This document shows positions 1 to 8,775 of a DNA stretch of 64,000 nt, piece after piece. The DNA is from Fibrobacterota bacterium (GTDB lineage Bacteria; Fibrobacterota; Fibrobacteria; UBA11236). Location: assembly GCA_028287465.1 (NCBI GenBank), contig JAQBPO010000076.1, forward strand, positions 124,001 to 188,000, given 5' to 3'. Position numbers and translations under genes: made by a program. The notes beneath the pieces were generated by a model. The model had not been told where the DNA came from. It ran no database searches and saw only the letters and a program-made list of their open reading frames with translations. Within the stretch, counting starts at the first letter, position 1. Each line of letters opens with the position of its first letter.

Positions 1-262
1 AACCTCCGATGGCGACGCCCACCTTGGTCCCGGCCTGGTGGCCGCGCGCGACCAGATCCCGGAGCTTGTCCTCGTCGACCGATCCGATCCCGCCGTCCGC
101 GCCCGTGCCCGCGAAGGAATAGTTGAGGTGGGTCAGCTTGGAATACTGGATGTCGGCGGTCCCATCGTTCCAGCTGGCGAAGTATCCGATGACGGGAAAG
201 CGGGCATGGGCCGAGGCGGCGAGGCCGATGCAGAAGGCGGCGAGGAGGATTTTTCTATTCAC
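1..262 (-). CDS. GH18-family chitinase-like glycosidase, N-terminal part (cut by window edge)
   Basis: The minus strand is open from a GTG at 262 (or 265) to the window edge. It begins with a signal peptide, NRKILLAAFCIGLAASAHA, followed by FPVIGYFASWND and then LTHLNYSFAG, the first barrel strands of glycoside hydrolase family 18. The visible end reads GTKVGVAIGG, the usual GH18 strand-3 motif. The catalytic DxxDxDxE lies beyond the edge, so activity cannot be judged. It should be a secreted enzyme acting on chitin or similar beta-1,4-GlcNAc polymers. It lies downstream of, and on the same strand as, the lipoprotein ending at 406. Confidence 0.8.
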   Translation of the reverse strand, partial: MNRKILLAAFCIGLAASAHARFPVIGYFASWNDGTADIQYSKLTHLNYSFAGTGADGGIGSVDEDKLRDLVARGHQAGTKVGVAIGG

Positions 263-405
263 CACGCAATGATATCGCCTGCGCCCGGATCCCGCAGGCG
301 ACTTCGCCGTTGCCGGAGGAGCGACTGCTTACCGGACGCGTTTTTGACGCGTGGGCGCAGGCGGGACCGTGGTTACCGGAGATTCTGGGAAGATCCCGAA
401 TTCCC

Positions 406-1077
406 CTAGGGCCCGATCGCCCCCGCCTCCGCCACCTCGCCGCTGCCGACGGGGATGGGCCTCATCTTGAGCGAGACCGGGGAAGCGCCTGGGCCGTGGA
501 TCAAGGTCAGGAGGTATTCGCCGGGATAAAGGCCGTCCAACCGGAACGTCCCCTTCCCCGTTCCGGCCGCGCTGGGGACAGGGCGTTCCACCTTCATGAA
601 ATTGCCGGTCCCTTCTATCCCGACCCAGACCACGCTATCACTCCCCAACAAGGGCCACGAGGAGTCCCGGATCGATCCCCGCAAGGCGCCCGGCGCGGCC
701 AGCCGCAAGGTACCCAGGGTGGCGGCACCGCCCGTCCCTGCCGGAAATTCTTTAAGGAAAACCCCGGATATGGAATCGCCCATGCACGCCGACCTTCCGC
801 CGCAGCGGACTTCCACGGAAAAACCGCCGGGATGGGACGAGAGCCGGAACCGGCCTCGGGCATCGGCCACGGTGGAATCGACCAAGGCGGTCTGGGGTTT
901 CCCGTCCCGGAAAACGATTCCGCCGGATCGCATCAGGACCGAGGCGCCTGCTGCCGGGCTCCCGTCCGCGAGCAGGGCCGTGCCTCCGATGGACGTGCCC
1001 ACGGAGGTGGAAGTCCCCGCCACGCGATCGTTTCCTTCGCATCCCAACAGCAGGAGCAAGGCCGCCAGGGCGGGCAT
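406..1077 (-). CDS. Lipoprotein with carboxypeptidase-regulatory-like repeats, partner of TIGR02147 regulator 1
   Basis: From ATG 1077 the product is 223 aa and starts with a hydrophobic run ending in LLLLLGC, a lipobox. The Cys is followed by a Gly/Ser/Thr linker with GTSTSVGTSIGG. Two beta-sandwich-like segments follow: GGTALLADGSPAAGASVLMR near residues 30-50, and a later block ending LDGLYPGEYLLTL that resembles carboxypeptidase-D regulatory folds. An upstream in-frame ATG at 1146 would overlap the preceding regulator gene by 11 bases; I prefer 1077 because GGCGGA precedes it. Neither start gives a charged n-region, which is unusual. Function unknown; likely a surface lipoprotein co-expressed with the regulator. 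Confidence 0.72.
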   Translation of the reverse strand: MPALAALLLLLGCEGNDRVAGTSTSVGTSIGGTALLADGSPAAGASVLMRSGGIVFRDGKPQTALVDSTVADARGRFRLSSHPGGFSVEVRCGGRSACMGDSISGVFLKEFPAGTGGAATLGTLRLAAPGALRGSIRDSSWPLLGSDSVVWVGIEGTGNFMKVERPVPSAAGTGKGTFRLDGLYPGEYLLTLIHGPGASPVSLKMRPIPVGSGEVAEAGAIGP

Positions 1078-1135
1078 GAATCCGCCCAGGGCGGGAAGGT
1101 CGGGGCCCGGCGTGACCGGATCCGGGGCGGGCGGA

Positions 1136-1990
1136 TTACAGGGCATCGGCGTTCCCGATCCGGGTGAGCGGGAATACCTGGAGGTTGATCTGCATCACCC
1201 GATCCTCGCCGCTATCCGCCTGGACGGTTTCCAGGACGCGGCGGTGGAAATCCTCCAGGTAGGCCATGACCCGTTCCATCCCCGCGGGGGAAACGCTCAT
1301 GGTGATGCAGGAACTGTTCTGCCTGTGCGCGGGGAAGCGGTCCAGGGCCTCCAGGGCCTTGAGGATCATTTCCTTGCGATAAGCGCGATACAGCAGGGTC
1401 TCGGCCTCGTCGCCTTGGGAAACCAGGGAGACATGGCTGGCCTTCCAGAATCCTTCCGCATCCCTTTCGATCAAACCCAACCCCGCAAGAAGCTTGAGGG
1501 CCGCCTTCGCCTGGGGGACGGTGATGGCCGGAGCCAGGCGCGCGGCCAGGGATTCGCAATCCTCCCCCTTCAACTTGTGGATGGAAAGGGTTTCCCGGAT
1601 GGCCACATGGTACCACTTGGAGAAATAATCCAGATGCGATCGCCGCAAGCGCTGGGTCCGCAAAGGCAGGGCTTTCACCATGAGCTCGTAAAGGGCCTGC
1701 TTGTCCTTATCCGTCACGGCCTGATTGAATGCGACCATCGATCCGAAGAAGGCGGCCTCTTTTTCATCGAGACCCAGGGCCTTGGTGAACTTCGGCAGAT
1801 AGGCCTTGGACAGGTTGCGGGAACCGCCGATGACCTGGGAAACGAGCCCGGGCGAATTGATCCCGGCCTTGCGGCAGAACAGCCGGTAGGAGAATCCCTT
1901 GTTCACGCTTTTCTTATACCCGAAGAAATCCCCGAGGAATTTCCGGTAGTCCAGATACTCGAAGAGATTGATGGTCTTATCCGCGTTCAT
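1136..1990 (-). CDS. TIGR02147 family putative transcriptional regulator (copy 1)
   Basis: 284 aa. The N-terminal third (LFEYLDYRKFLGDFF, then FSYRLFCRKAGINSPG...VIGGSRNLSK) looks like a lambda-repressor-type helix-turn-helix. The middle carries the family hallmarks FFGSMVAFNQA and KWYHVAIRE, and the end has a winged-helix-like LLAGLGLIERDAEGFWK and MQINLQVFPLT. This architecture matches the Fibrobacter-expanded TIGR02147/DUF4423 family, of unknown biochemical role. It is divergent from the Kazal lipoprotein at 2178 and directly upstream of a lipoprotein gene. Two other copies in the window, at 10957 and 56998, have the same partner arrangement. DNA binding is inferred, not shown. Confidence 0.85.
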   Translation of the reverse strand: MNADKTINLFEYLDYRKFLGDFFGYKKSVNKGFSYRLFCRKAGINSPGLVSQVIGGSRNLSKAYLPKFTKALGLDEKEAAFFGSMVAFNQAVTDKDKQALYELMVKALPLRTQRLRRSHLDYFSKWYHVAIRETLSIHKLKGEDCESLAARLAPAITVPQAKAALKLLAGLGLIERDAEGFWKASHVSLVSQGDEAETLLYRAYRKEMILKALEALDRFPAHRQNSSCITMSVSPAGMERVMAYLEDFHRRVLETVQADSGEDRVMQINLQVFPLTRIGNADAL

Positions 1991-2013
1991 GGCTCCAAAG
2001 AAAATACATCCAT

Positions 2014-2025
2014 TACACTACAATT
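2014..2025. promoter_or_regulatory. Repeated box TACACTACAATT, proximal to regulator 1
   Basis: A 12-mer lying 24 bases upstream of the ATG of the TIGR02147 gene at 1990. An identical copy is at 2155-2166, at the other end of the same intergenic region. The first nine bases recur upstream of TIGR02147 copy 3 (57917-57925, opposite strand). A binding site for the TIGR02147 proteins is an inference. Confidence 0.45.
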
Positions 2026-2154
2026 TCGCCCCATATCGGCTTTAAAATGTGAACACTATATGAACAATTTATCCATATTACACCATTTACTCCCGAAAAG
2101 ACTGCCACCAGCATGGTAGTTTTGAAAAGGATGGAAACGTTATATTCCATTCCA

Positions 2155-2166
2155 TACACTACAATT
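2155..2166. promoter_or_regulatory. Repeated box TACACTACAATT, proximal to Kazal lipoprotein
   Basis: Second exact copy of the 12-mer, 11 bases before the ATG at 2178 and directly beside the ribosome-binding sequence CAGGAG. With the copy at 2014 it brackets the divergent promoter region, as expected of a shared operator. The hexamer TATATT at 2141 is a possible -10 for the rightward gene. Confidence 0.45.
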
Positions 2167-2177
2167 CAGGAGTCAAT

Positions 2178-2600
2178 ATGATGCATTCGATTAAAAACCG
2201 CCTCTTCGGCCGGTCGCGCATGGGATGGGCGGCGCCCGTTTCCTTTACGGCGATCCTGCTTTTCGCCACCATGATGACAGCCTGCGAGAACCGCAACCCC
2301 GCGGATTCATCCGGGAACCAGTCCGCGTCCATCAGCGGATCCGGCGGGGGAAAAGGATCCCCCGCACCCGAATCCCCGATCTGCGCCAAGCCGCCCCAGG
2401 TTCACGAGGATACCTCCGCCGCGCCGGTTTTCGGCGGCACCTGCTCGGATCCGAGCCCTGCCTCCCTGGGCATCGCCATCAAATGCACGAGCGAACCGGC
2501 CCCCGTTTGCGGATGCGACGGCAAGGACTACATCAATGCCTGCTGGGCCGCCGGCGTCGGCGGAGTGAACGTGGCGCATGCGGGAGCCTGCGCGAAGTAA
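2178..2600 (+). CDS. Lipoprotein with Kazal-type protease inhibitor domain
   Basis: 140 aa. A basic start (residues 1-15) and hydrophobic core end in MMTAC, a plausible lipobox, followed by a Ser/Gly-rich linker to about residue 62. The C-terminal half contains six or more cysteines and the Kazal signature PVCGCDGKDYINACWAAG...GAC (about residues 108-139). Kazal domains inhibit serine proteases by presenting a reactive loop. A surface-anchored form could protect the cell from its own or others' proteases. CAGGAG precedes ATG 2178. It is divergent from TIGR02147 copy 1 and shares the repeated box. Confidence 0.8.
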   Translation: MMHSIKNRLFGRSRMGWAAPVSFTAILLFATMMTACENRNPADSSGNQSASISGSGGGKGSPAPESPICAKPPQVHEDTSAAPVFGGTCSDPSPASLGIAIKCTSEPAPVCGCDGKDYINACWAAGVGGVNVAHAGACAK

Positions 2601-2659
2601 CCCTCGCGTTACCCATACCGGAGATTAGGGATTCCCGGGAGCCCTGCGAGGGGCCCCCT

Positions 2660-4084
2660 TCATCGGCCGGACACGGCCTCCGATTCCTCCGGGGCCCCGA
2701 TGGCGACCTCATAACCCTGATCCGCATAGAGCCTCAGGCCCCCCGCCACGTCCCGTACATCGGTGAAACCCGATTGCCGCAATACGCCCACCGCCATGGC
2801 GGACCGGTATCCGCTGGCGCAGTGGATGAGGATGGATTTGCCCTTCGGCAGCTCCCTGGCGCGCTCGCGCAGGTGATCGAGGGGAATATGCAAGGACCCC
2901 GGCAGGAATTCGGTTTGCCTTTCCGCGGGCCGCCTCACGTCCAGGACCACGGCATCCGCATCTTCCTGCAGGGCGCGCTCCAGTTCCGCCGCGCCGGCCC
3001 GCTCGTAGGCCGCCACCGGCAATCCCGCGGCCTTCCATGCATCCATACCGCCTTCCAGATACCCCGCGAGCCGGTCAAACCCCACGCGGGCGCAACGGAG
3101 GGCGGCCTCCTCTTCCCGTCCCTCCTCCGCGATCAGGATGATGGATGCATCCTTCGGGATCAGGGCTCCCACCCACCCCGCGAACTGCCCGTCCAGACCG
3201 ATATCCAAGGCCCCGTGGATGGACCCGCGGGCGAAATCCTCCGGGCCCCGGGTATCCAATACGGCATGGCCCTCGTCCATCGCCTCCGCGAACTCCCGCG
3301 GCTTCAAGGGGCGCAGGCCCGCCATCACGGCGTCCAGCACCGCCGGGCCCTGCCGGTTGATGCGCGCATCCTCCTTGAAATAGGCCGGGGCCTCCGGCTG
3401 ATCCTCGGTGATGAGGGTGATGAAAGACTCGCGGTCCATGGGCTGCAGGGCGTAGTTGGAGTGTTTCTGCTCCGCCAGGGTCGTGTACTCCGCGTCCCCG
3501 AGGCTGCGCCCGCATGCCGAACCGGCGCCATGGGCCGGGTAGATTTCGGTCTCATCCGGAAGGGTGAGGATCTTGCCGTTCAGGGTATCGTACATCAACG
3601 AAGCCAGGGCCCGGGCGGGCATGTCGGCCCCGAGTAGATCGGGGCGGCCCACGTCCCCGACGAATACCGTGTCGCCGGAGAAGAGCTTCATCGGCCGCGA
3701 AGGTTCGGCGAGGTCGCGCGCCAGGTAACATACGCTTTCCGGCGTATGCCCGGGGGTTGCCAGCACGCGGATCTCGACGTTACGCCCGAGCCTCAGGATA
3801 TCGCCGTCCACGACGGGAGAATGGCGCATTTCGGCATGGGCCTCTTCGCCGAAGACGATTTCCGCCCCGGTCTTGGACGCCAGTTCCGAATGGCCCGATA
3901 CGAAATCGGCGTGAAGATGGGTTTCCAGGACGTACTTGAGGCGATAGCCGCCGGTCCGGATCATGTCTTCATAGAGTCCGGTATCCCTTTGCGGATCGAT
4001 GACGGCGGCTTCCCGGCTATCCTCGTCGGCCAGGAAATAGGATCCATGGGACAGGCACTTGAGATAGAACTTCTTCAGGATCAT
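2660..4084 (-). CDS. CstB-like persulfide dioxygenase with two rhodanese domains
   Basis: 474 aa in three parts. Residues 1-250 are a metallo-beta-lactamase fold with THLHADFVSGH, TPGHTPESVCYL and SGDTVFVGDVGRPDL, as in ETHE1-type persulfide dioxygenases. About 270-360 is a rhodanese fold without a catalytic Cys (IILIAEEGREEEA at the loop). About 370-465 is an active-looking rhodanese with ILIHCASGYRSAM. This dioxygenase/pseudo-rhodanese/rhodanese order is that of Staphylococcus CstB, which turns persulfides into thiosulfate. It should be cytoplasmic and iron-dependent. GGAG precedes ATG 4084. The trans-sulfuration enzyme at 4791 fits a sulfur-handling neighbourhood. Confidence 0.85.
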   Translation of the reverse strand: MILKKFYLKCLSHGSYFLADEDSREAAVIDPQRDTGLYEDMIRTGGYRLKYVLETHLHADFVSGHSELASKTGAEIVFGEEAHAEMRHSPVVDGDILRLGRNVEIRVLATPGHTPESVCYLARDLAEPSRPMKLFSGDTVFVGDVGRPDLLGADMPARALASLMYDTLNGKILTLPDETEIYPAHGAGSACGRSLGDAEYTTLAEQKHSNYALQPMDRESFITLITEDQPEAPAYFKEDARINRQGPAVLDAVMAGLRPLKPREFAEAMDEGHAVLDTRGPEDFARGSIHGALDIGLDGQFAGWVGALIPKDASIILIAEEGREEEAALRCARVGFDRLAGYLEGGMDAWKAAGLPVAAYERAGAAELERALQEDADAVVLDVRRPAERQTEFLPGSLHIPLDHLRERARELPKGKSILIHCASGYRSAMAVGVLRQSGFTDVRDVAGGLRLYADQGYEVAIGAPEESEAVSGR

Positions 4085-4148
4085 GGCCGGCTCCTTTGAG
4101 TCCGTTCTCTCCCGGGCTTGCCCGGGACGGGATCCTAAGGAAACTTTT

Positions 4149-4664
4149 TCAGGCGGCCACGTCCATCACTCCATGGCATTTCTTGAACTTCTTGCCGCTG
4201 CCGCAGGGGCACGGATCGTTCCGGCCGACCTTCGGGCCCTCGGATTTCACCGGTTTGGCCGGCGGGGTGCGGCCGTCATCGAAATACCAGGCGCCTTTGA
4301 TCTTCACGAAGGTCGCCAACTCGTGATGCTTCTGCTCTTCGTCCTTCTCGCGGAACTTGGCGATGAACTCGACCGATCCCTTGTCGTCCTCGGGTCCGCC
4401 CTTTTCGGTGGACAGGATCTCGAGCCCGGCCCAATCGGTATCCCGCGACCAGTCCTCGATGCCCTTGCGATCGAATTCCTTGCGCCGGACCGGGGAGACC
4501 GAATCCATCAGGAAATCGATTTCATGCCGGACGAAAGCGGAATAGCGCGCGCGCATCAGGGCGGCGGGGGATTCGGCCTGCCTGGTCCGTTTCAATACCG
4601 GTTCGCAGCATTCGGAGAAGGGTTTTTTCGTATCGCAGGAACAGGTTTCGTTTTCCATTTGCAC
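4149..4664 (-). CDS. YchJ-family SEC-C motif protein
   Basis: 171 aa. The N-terminus has [13 protein letters not shown], the core matches YchJ/UPF0225 ([21 protein letters not shown], an NTF2-like fold), and the C-terminus is a SEC-C zinc-binding motif [21 protein letters not shown] tails bind zinc and contact SecB or ribosomes in other proteins; the role of YchJ itself is not established. It reads in the same direction as the CstB-like gene, 64 bases upstream of it. Confidence 0.85.
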   Translation of the reverse strand: MQMENETCSCDTKKPFSECCEPVLKRTRQAESPAALMRARYSAFVRHEIDFLMDSVSPVRRKEFDRKGIEDWSRDTDWAGLEILSTEKGGPEDDKGSVEFIAKFREKDEEQKHHELATFVKIKGAWYFDDGRTPPAKPVKSEGPKVGRNDPCPCGSGKKFKKCHGVMDVAA

Positions 4665-4790
4665 TCGCTAAGGTTGGACTGGGGAGCAAAATTAATAAAC
4701 CCGCCCTGCTTTTGCCCGCCGGCGGCCCCGTGGCCCAGGGCCCGGGCCGGATGCGGCTGAAGACCGGGTTGCCGGGGCCGGATTCCGGGC

Positions 4791-5966
4791 TTAAGCGCCT
4801 TCCAAGGCCGTTCCGAAATCGGCGATCAGGTCCCCGATATCCTCGATTCCCGCGGAAACGCGGATCAACCCTTCGCTGATTCCCGCGGCCTTGCGCTCGT
4901 CCGGGGAAAGGCTACGGTGGGAGGTGGCGCTGGGCACGCAAACCAGGGTTTCCACGCCGCCCAGGCTCAAGGCGGGCGTGACGATCCGGAAGCGTCCGAG
5001 CATGGCCCCCGCCTGGCCCGGATCCTTCAATTCGAAGGAAAGCATGCCTCCGAATCCGCGCATTTGCCGGGACGCCACGGTATGGTCGGGATGGTCCTCC
5101 AGGCCCGGGTAATTCACCCGGGATACGGACGGATGCCCGCGCAGAAAGCGCGCGATGCTCCCGGCATTCCCGTTGTGCCGCTCGATGCGGAGGGCCAGGG
5201 TCTTCAAGCCGCGCTCCAATTGATAGCAGGCCGAAGCATCCAGCATGCCTCCGTAATTGACCGCGCTCCGGGTCAACCGTTGGATGACCTCTTCCGTCGA
5301 CACCACCACGCCGGCATTCAGATCGCTGTGCCCGTTCAGGTACTTGGTCGCGCTGTGCAGCACGGCGTCGATCCCGGATTCGATCGGGTTCTGGTTGATG
5401 GGCGTAGCGAAGGTATTGTCCACCATGGTCATCACTCCGCGGGGCTTGCAGAGCGCGGCCAGTGCCTTCAAATCCAGGCAGCGCAAAAGCGGATTGGAAG
5501 GGGACTCTACGTAGACGGCCTTGGTATTGGATCGGATGGCCGCGGCGATATCCCCCACCGTCGCGGCGAAGGACACCTCGACCCCGAGCCGCGCCAGTTC
5601 CGTGGTCACGAAATGATGGGTGCCGCCGTACAGATCGTTCTGGAAGACGGCATGATCCCCCGGCTTGAGCGCGGATAGGAGCAAGGTGGAGATAGCCGCC
5701 ATGCCCGAGCCGAAAACCAATCCGGCCTCGCCCTTCTCCAAAAGGGCCACCTTCTTCGCGACCGCGCGCTGGTTGGTCGTATTGAAATAGCGGGGGTAGA
5801 TCGGTTCAAGACCCGGGTTCGGAAAGGCATGGGCCGTGGACGCGAAAATCGGGGTGTTCACGCCGCCCGTGGCCGGATCCGGATGGGTTCCCCCATGGAC
5901 GCAGAGGGTTGAGGGTCCGGGTCCCTGTCCGGAATCGGATGCTTGTGTTCTGGAATCATTCATCAT
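4791..5966 (-). CDS. Trans-sulfuration PLP enzyme (cystathionine gamma-synthase/lyase type)
   Basis: 391 aa, the usual length for Cys/Met-metabolism PLP enzymes. Motifs: VFGSGMAAISTLLL, LYGGTH, YVESPSNPLL, MVDNTFATP and the PLP lysine in HSATKYLNGHSD. The C-terminal SLGGVETLVCVPSATSH is typical of gamma-synthase, gamma-lyase and beta-lyase subfamilies, which I cannot separate by eye. GGAGGATAAATCC precedes the paired ATGs at 5966/5963. It would move sulfur between homocysteine and cysteine, or release H2S, which suits the persulfide dioxygenase next door. Confidence 0.85.
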   Translation of the reverse strand: MMNDSRTQASDSGQGPGPSTLCVHGGTHPDPATGGVNTPIFASTAHAFPNPGLEPIYPRYFNTTNQRAVAKKVALLEKGEAGLVFGSGMAAISTLLLSALKPGDHAVFQNDLYGGTHHFVTTELARLGVEVSFAATVGDIAAAIRSNTKAVYVESPSNPLLRCLDLKALAALCKPRGVMTMVDNTFATPINQNPIESGIDAVLHSATKYLNGHSDLNAGVVVSTEEVIQRLTRSAVNYGGMLDASACYQLERGLKTLALRIERHNGNAGSIARFLRGHPSVSRVNYPGLEDHPDHTVASRQMRGFGGMLSFELKDPGQAGAMLGRFRIVTPALSLGGVETLVCVPSATSHRSLSPDERKAAGISEGLIRVSAGIEDIGDLIADFGTALEGA

Positions 5967-6152
5967 GGATTTATCCTCCCATTCCGGCGCATGGGCATGG
6001 ACCGGAAAACGATCGCCCGACGGACTTTAAGTTAATTTCCGTCCCGCTCCTTGGCTCCGTTCCCGGCGTCCCCGCGGGAGGATCCGATCGATTCGCATTG
6101 CGGAACCTCGCTTCGATTCTAATTTCCCCTCAACCCTGAACCCGGAGGAACC

Positions 6153-6497
6153 ATGTTCAAGGTGAAAAGGGTTTATCTGCCGGCGGATCCGGAAGACGGA
6201 TTCCGCGTGCTGGTCGACCGGCTGTGGCCGCGTGGCCTATCGAAATCCAAGGCCCATGTGGATTTGTGGATGAAGGAAATCGCCCCGAGCGATGGCTTAC
6301 GGAAATGGTTCGGACATGACCCGGAGCGATGGATCGGATTCGAGAAGCGGTACCGGGAGGAGTTGCGGGGCAAAGGAGGCGAAAAGAAATCCCTTCGCGG
6401 ATTGGAGCGCGACCATGGAACGGTAACCCTGCTGTTCGGCGCCAAGGATGAGAAGCGGAACAATGCCGTGGTGCTTGGTAAGGCGATGGGCCGGTAA
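6153..6497 (+). CDS. DUF488 (YeaO-like) protein
   Basis: 114 aa. It has the family signature VKRVYLPADPEDGFRVLVDRLWPRGLSK, followed by WMKEIAPSDGLRKWFGHDPERW and a C-terminal VTLLFGAKDEKRNNAVVL. DUF488 proteins are small, widespread and cytoplasmic without an established reaction; acid-stress links are known for YeaO-type members. GGAGGAACC precedes ATG 6153. It stands alone between two minus-strand genes. Confidence 0.85.
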   Translation: MFKVKRVYLPADPEDGFRVLVDRLWPRGLSKSKAHVDLWMKEIAPSDGLRKWFGHDPERWIGFEKRYREELRGKGGEKKSLRGLERDHGTVTLLFGAKDEKRNNAVVLGKAMGR

Positions 6498-6512
6498 CCT
6501 GCCGATGTTGCG

Positions 6513-8579
6513 TTACCGGACCACCCCGATGACGCGGACGTCGGAGAGGGTCGTTTCCACTTCCGAAATGCCCGGGACCTTGAGCATGGTCAAGGTCGAC
6601 TTGATCACGTAGGCGCCGGTGCCGACGGGGCCGCCGTTCAGGGCGCGGTTCCTCCATAGGATTCTGAGCCGCTTCCAGCCTTCCTTGCTTCCGGGCTCCA
6701 GGTTCTGGAATCCGCTTTGGGGCATGGTGAGCGTAAGCTTGTCCACGAATTGCCCCAAGGTGGAGAACACCCGCAGTTCCAGCCGGAAGGCGCGCGACGC
6801 CTCCACCTTCATTCCCACGTACTTGACGGAGTCCTCTCTCGACAACGCCCCATCCAATACGGAGCAACACCGCGCGGGGTCGTTGGATGCCGCGGACGTC
6901 GCGCCGGCACCGGTCAGGAGCCAGTGCTTGCCATCGCCGGAAGAACCGGGGTCCTGGCCTTGGGAATAGCTGTTATGGTATTCCAGGGACATGCCTGTTT
7001 GGACATCCACATAGGGAAAGCTCCGGCGCACCGAGTCGAGAGGGTTCTCCGGGTTACGATAGACGAGCACGATGCTGTCCGCGGCGGTATGCTCCAGCCT
7101 GCCGTTTCCAGGGGAGGGCGTCTGGGATACCCCGCGCGTGAATCCTGCCGCGTAATAGCCGGAAGCGGCCTCCAGCGGCAGGGTCTCCCGGTCCGCGCTT
7201 TGCGATGGCATCACCTGCAGAGGGCAGGCCGCGCACGTCTCCCCCGGTGGCAGGGTCAGTCGCGCCTCCAGTTCGGTTTGGTCCGCCGTGATCCTTTCCA
7301 CGGGGCGGCCGGCATGGAGGAGGCTTAAGGCGGCCGGTTCCCGGCAATTCGATCCGATGCTGTCCGGAAGGGAGGGGTCCGTTTGGGAACGCTTTACCGT
7401 GAGCGTGTAAGGGAGCGATTTCTCCTTGATCCGTCCGGAATCCTGATAGGTATAGGTATAGGTGAAGGAAAGGACGGTCTGATCCGGCGCCAGGGGGATG
7501 CGTTGGGGAAAGGTGAACGTTCCCGCCGCGAGGGAGGAGTTGGACCGTACCTTGCCTCCGGCCTCCAGGGTGGCGCTCTTGGGCTTGGACGGCGCGCTGG
7601 TAAGGATGGTATTGATGACATTGGACTGCAACAGGGCCAGCAATTGGGAGCCCGGCAGGTTGAGGGCCCAGTAGTTGCTTTTGGGGTTGCCGGCGGAATA
7701 CCCGTTGGCGCGGATGTTCTCCGTCATTTTGACCACGTTGGCCGGGGCCTTGGGTTCGCTTCCTCCGGCCTTGAAGAAAACCGTGAAAGTGGTGGGCGTG
7801 TTCGCGCCTTGGATGAAATCGTCCTGCATGTCCTCCCGCCCTACGTCCACGGAACCGGGCGCCCCGTCCGAGAGGAAGATGAAGTACTGATCGTTCTTGG
7901 CCGCGCGGGAATCCTGCATGGCCACCTTGGCGGCTTGGAAGCCCAAGGTGATGTCGGTGCCGTCCCGCGTGGAGAGCGGCCCGTAGGTCGAGTTGGGACG
8001 GGATCCGGGCAGGGCGGTATTGTAGTCCAGATTGCCTTTGCCATGGTACTTGAGCAAGGCCTTCAAGGTGTCCGCGCCGGTGGTCCCGTCGGGGAAGACC
8101 CTGTTGAGCGGGGTCAGGGGGACAAAGGAGTCATGCTGGGAGGTGTCGCCGGGGAATGCGGTCTTGAAGAAAGGATTTTCCCGATGGTCGAAGGCCAGCC
8201 TGCGGGTGAAGATGACCAGCCCCACTTCCGCCTGGGGCGAGGCGGCCCGGAGGCTGTCCAGCAAGGTCCTGACGACGTTGAAGCGCGCTTGTCCCGGATC
8301 GTTCCCTTCCCCTTCCTTGTCCTTGTCTTCGCTCATGCTTCCGGAATTGTCGATGATGAACACGATGGACGGAGGGGAGGCCGGTCCGCCCACGCTCACC
8401 TGGATCCGCTCCTGGCAGGCCGGGAAAACGGGATTCACCCAGATGACGTCCTTGGGGACCGTAAGCACCGTGTTGCCGAAGCTGCCGGGGCAGGCCTGGA
8501 AAACCATTTCGCAATTCCCGGCCGCGTTGACCAGGTTTACGCCCAAGCCGATCGCCAGTAAGATTGCGTGCCGTCCCAT
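6513..8579 (-). CDS. Secreted von Willebrand factor A domain protein
   Basis: 688 aa from ATG 8579, chosen because GGGAGGAATC lies just upstream and a signal peptide (GRHAILLAIGLGVNLVNAA) follows at once. About residues 70-340 form a VWA domain with a complete metal-ion adhesion site: IVFIIDNSGSMSED, a Thr-bearing loop and FLSDGAPGS. Beta-sandwich regions follow. The last 100 residues (RVFSTLGQFVDKLTL...NGGPVGTGAYVIKSTL) resemble the FlgD/FN3-like C-terminal sorting-type domain common in large exported proteins of this lineage. Likely an outer-surface or extracellular adhesion protein. The partner is unknown. Confidence 0.78.
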   Translation of the reverse strand: MGRHAILLAIGLGVNLVNAAGNCEMVFQACPGSFGNTVLTVPKDVIWVNPVFPACQERIQVSVGGPASPPSIVFIIDNSGSMSEDKDKEGEGNDPGQARFNVVRTLLDSLRAASPQAEVGLVIFTRRLAFDHRENPFFKTAFPGDTSQHDSFVPLTPLNRVFPDGTTGADTLKALLKYHGKGNLDYNTALPGSRPNSTYGPLSTRDGTDITLGFQAAKVAMQDSRAAKNDQYFIFLSDGAPGSVDVGREDMQDDFIQGANTPTTFTVFFKAGGSEPKAPANVVKMTENIRANGYSAGNPKSNYWALNLPGSQLLALLQSNVINTILTSAPSKPKSATLEAGGKVRSNSSLAAGTFTFPQRIPLAPDQTVLSFTYTYTYQDSGRIKEKSLPYTLTVKRSQTDPSLPDSIGSNCREPAALSLLHAGRPVERITADQTELEARLTLPPGETCAACPLQVMPSQSADRETLPLEAASGYYAAGFTRGVSQTPSPGNGRLEHTAADSIVLVYRNPENPLDSVRRSFPYVDVQTGMSLEYHNSYSQGQDPGSSGDGKHWLLTGAGATSAASNDPARCCSVLDGALSREDSVKYVGMKVEASRAFRLELRVFSTLGQFVDKLTLTMPQSGFQNLEPGSKEGWKRLRILWRNRALNGGPVGTGAYVIKSTLTMLKVPGISEVETTLSDVRVIGVVR

Positions 8580-8775
8580 CGATTCCTCCCGGATTACAGC
8601 CGCCAAAGTTCCCATGCCGTGACAGTAGGGTTGCGGTGCCAAGGGAAAGCTAAGGCGGGGGCGGCGGGAAAAGAACCGCTTTTATTACGGGTGTGGACAC
8701 ATTTGTATCCATCGAAGGGATGTATTCATTTGCCACGGTTTCGACGGTAATGGCATTGGTGTCCGTGACGTCAAC

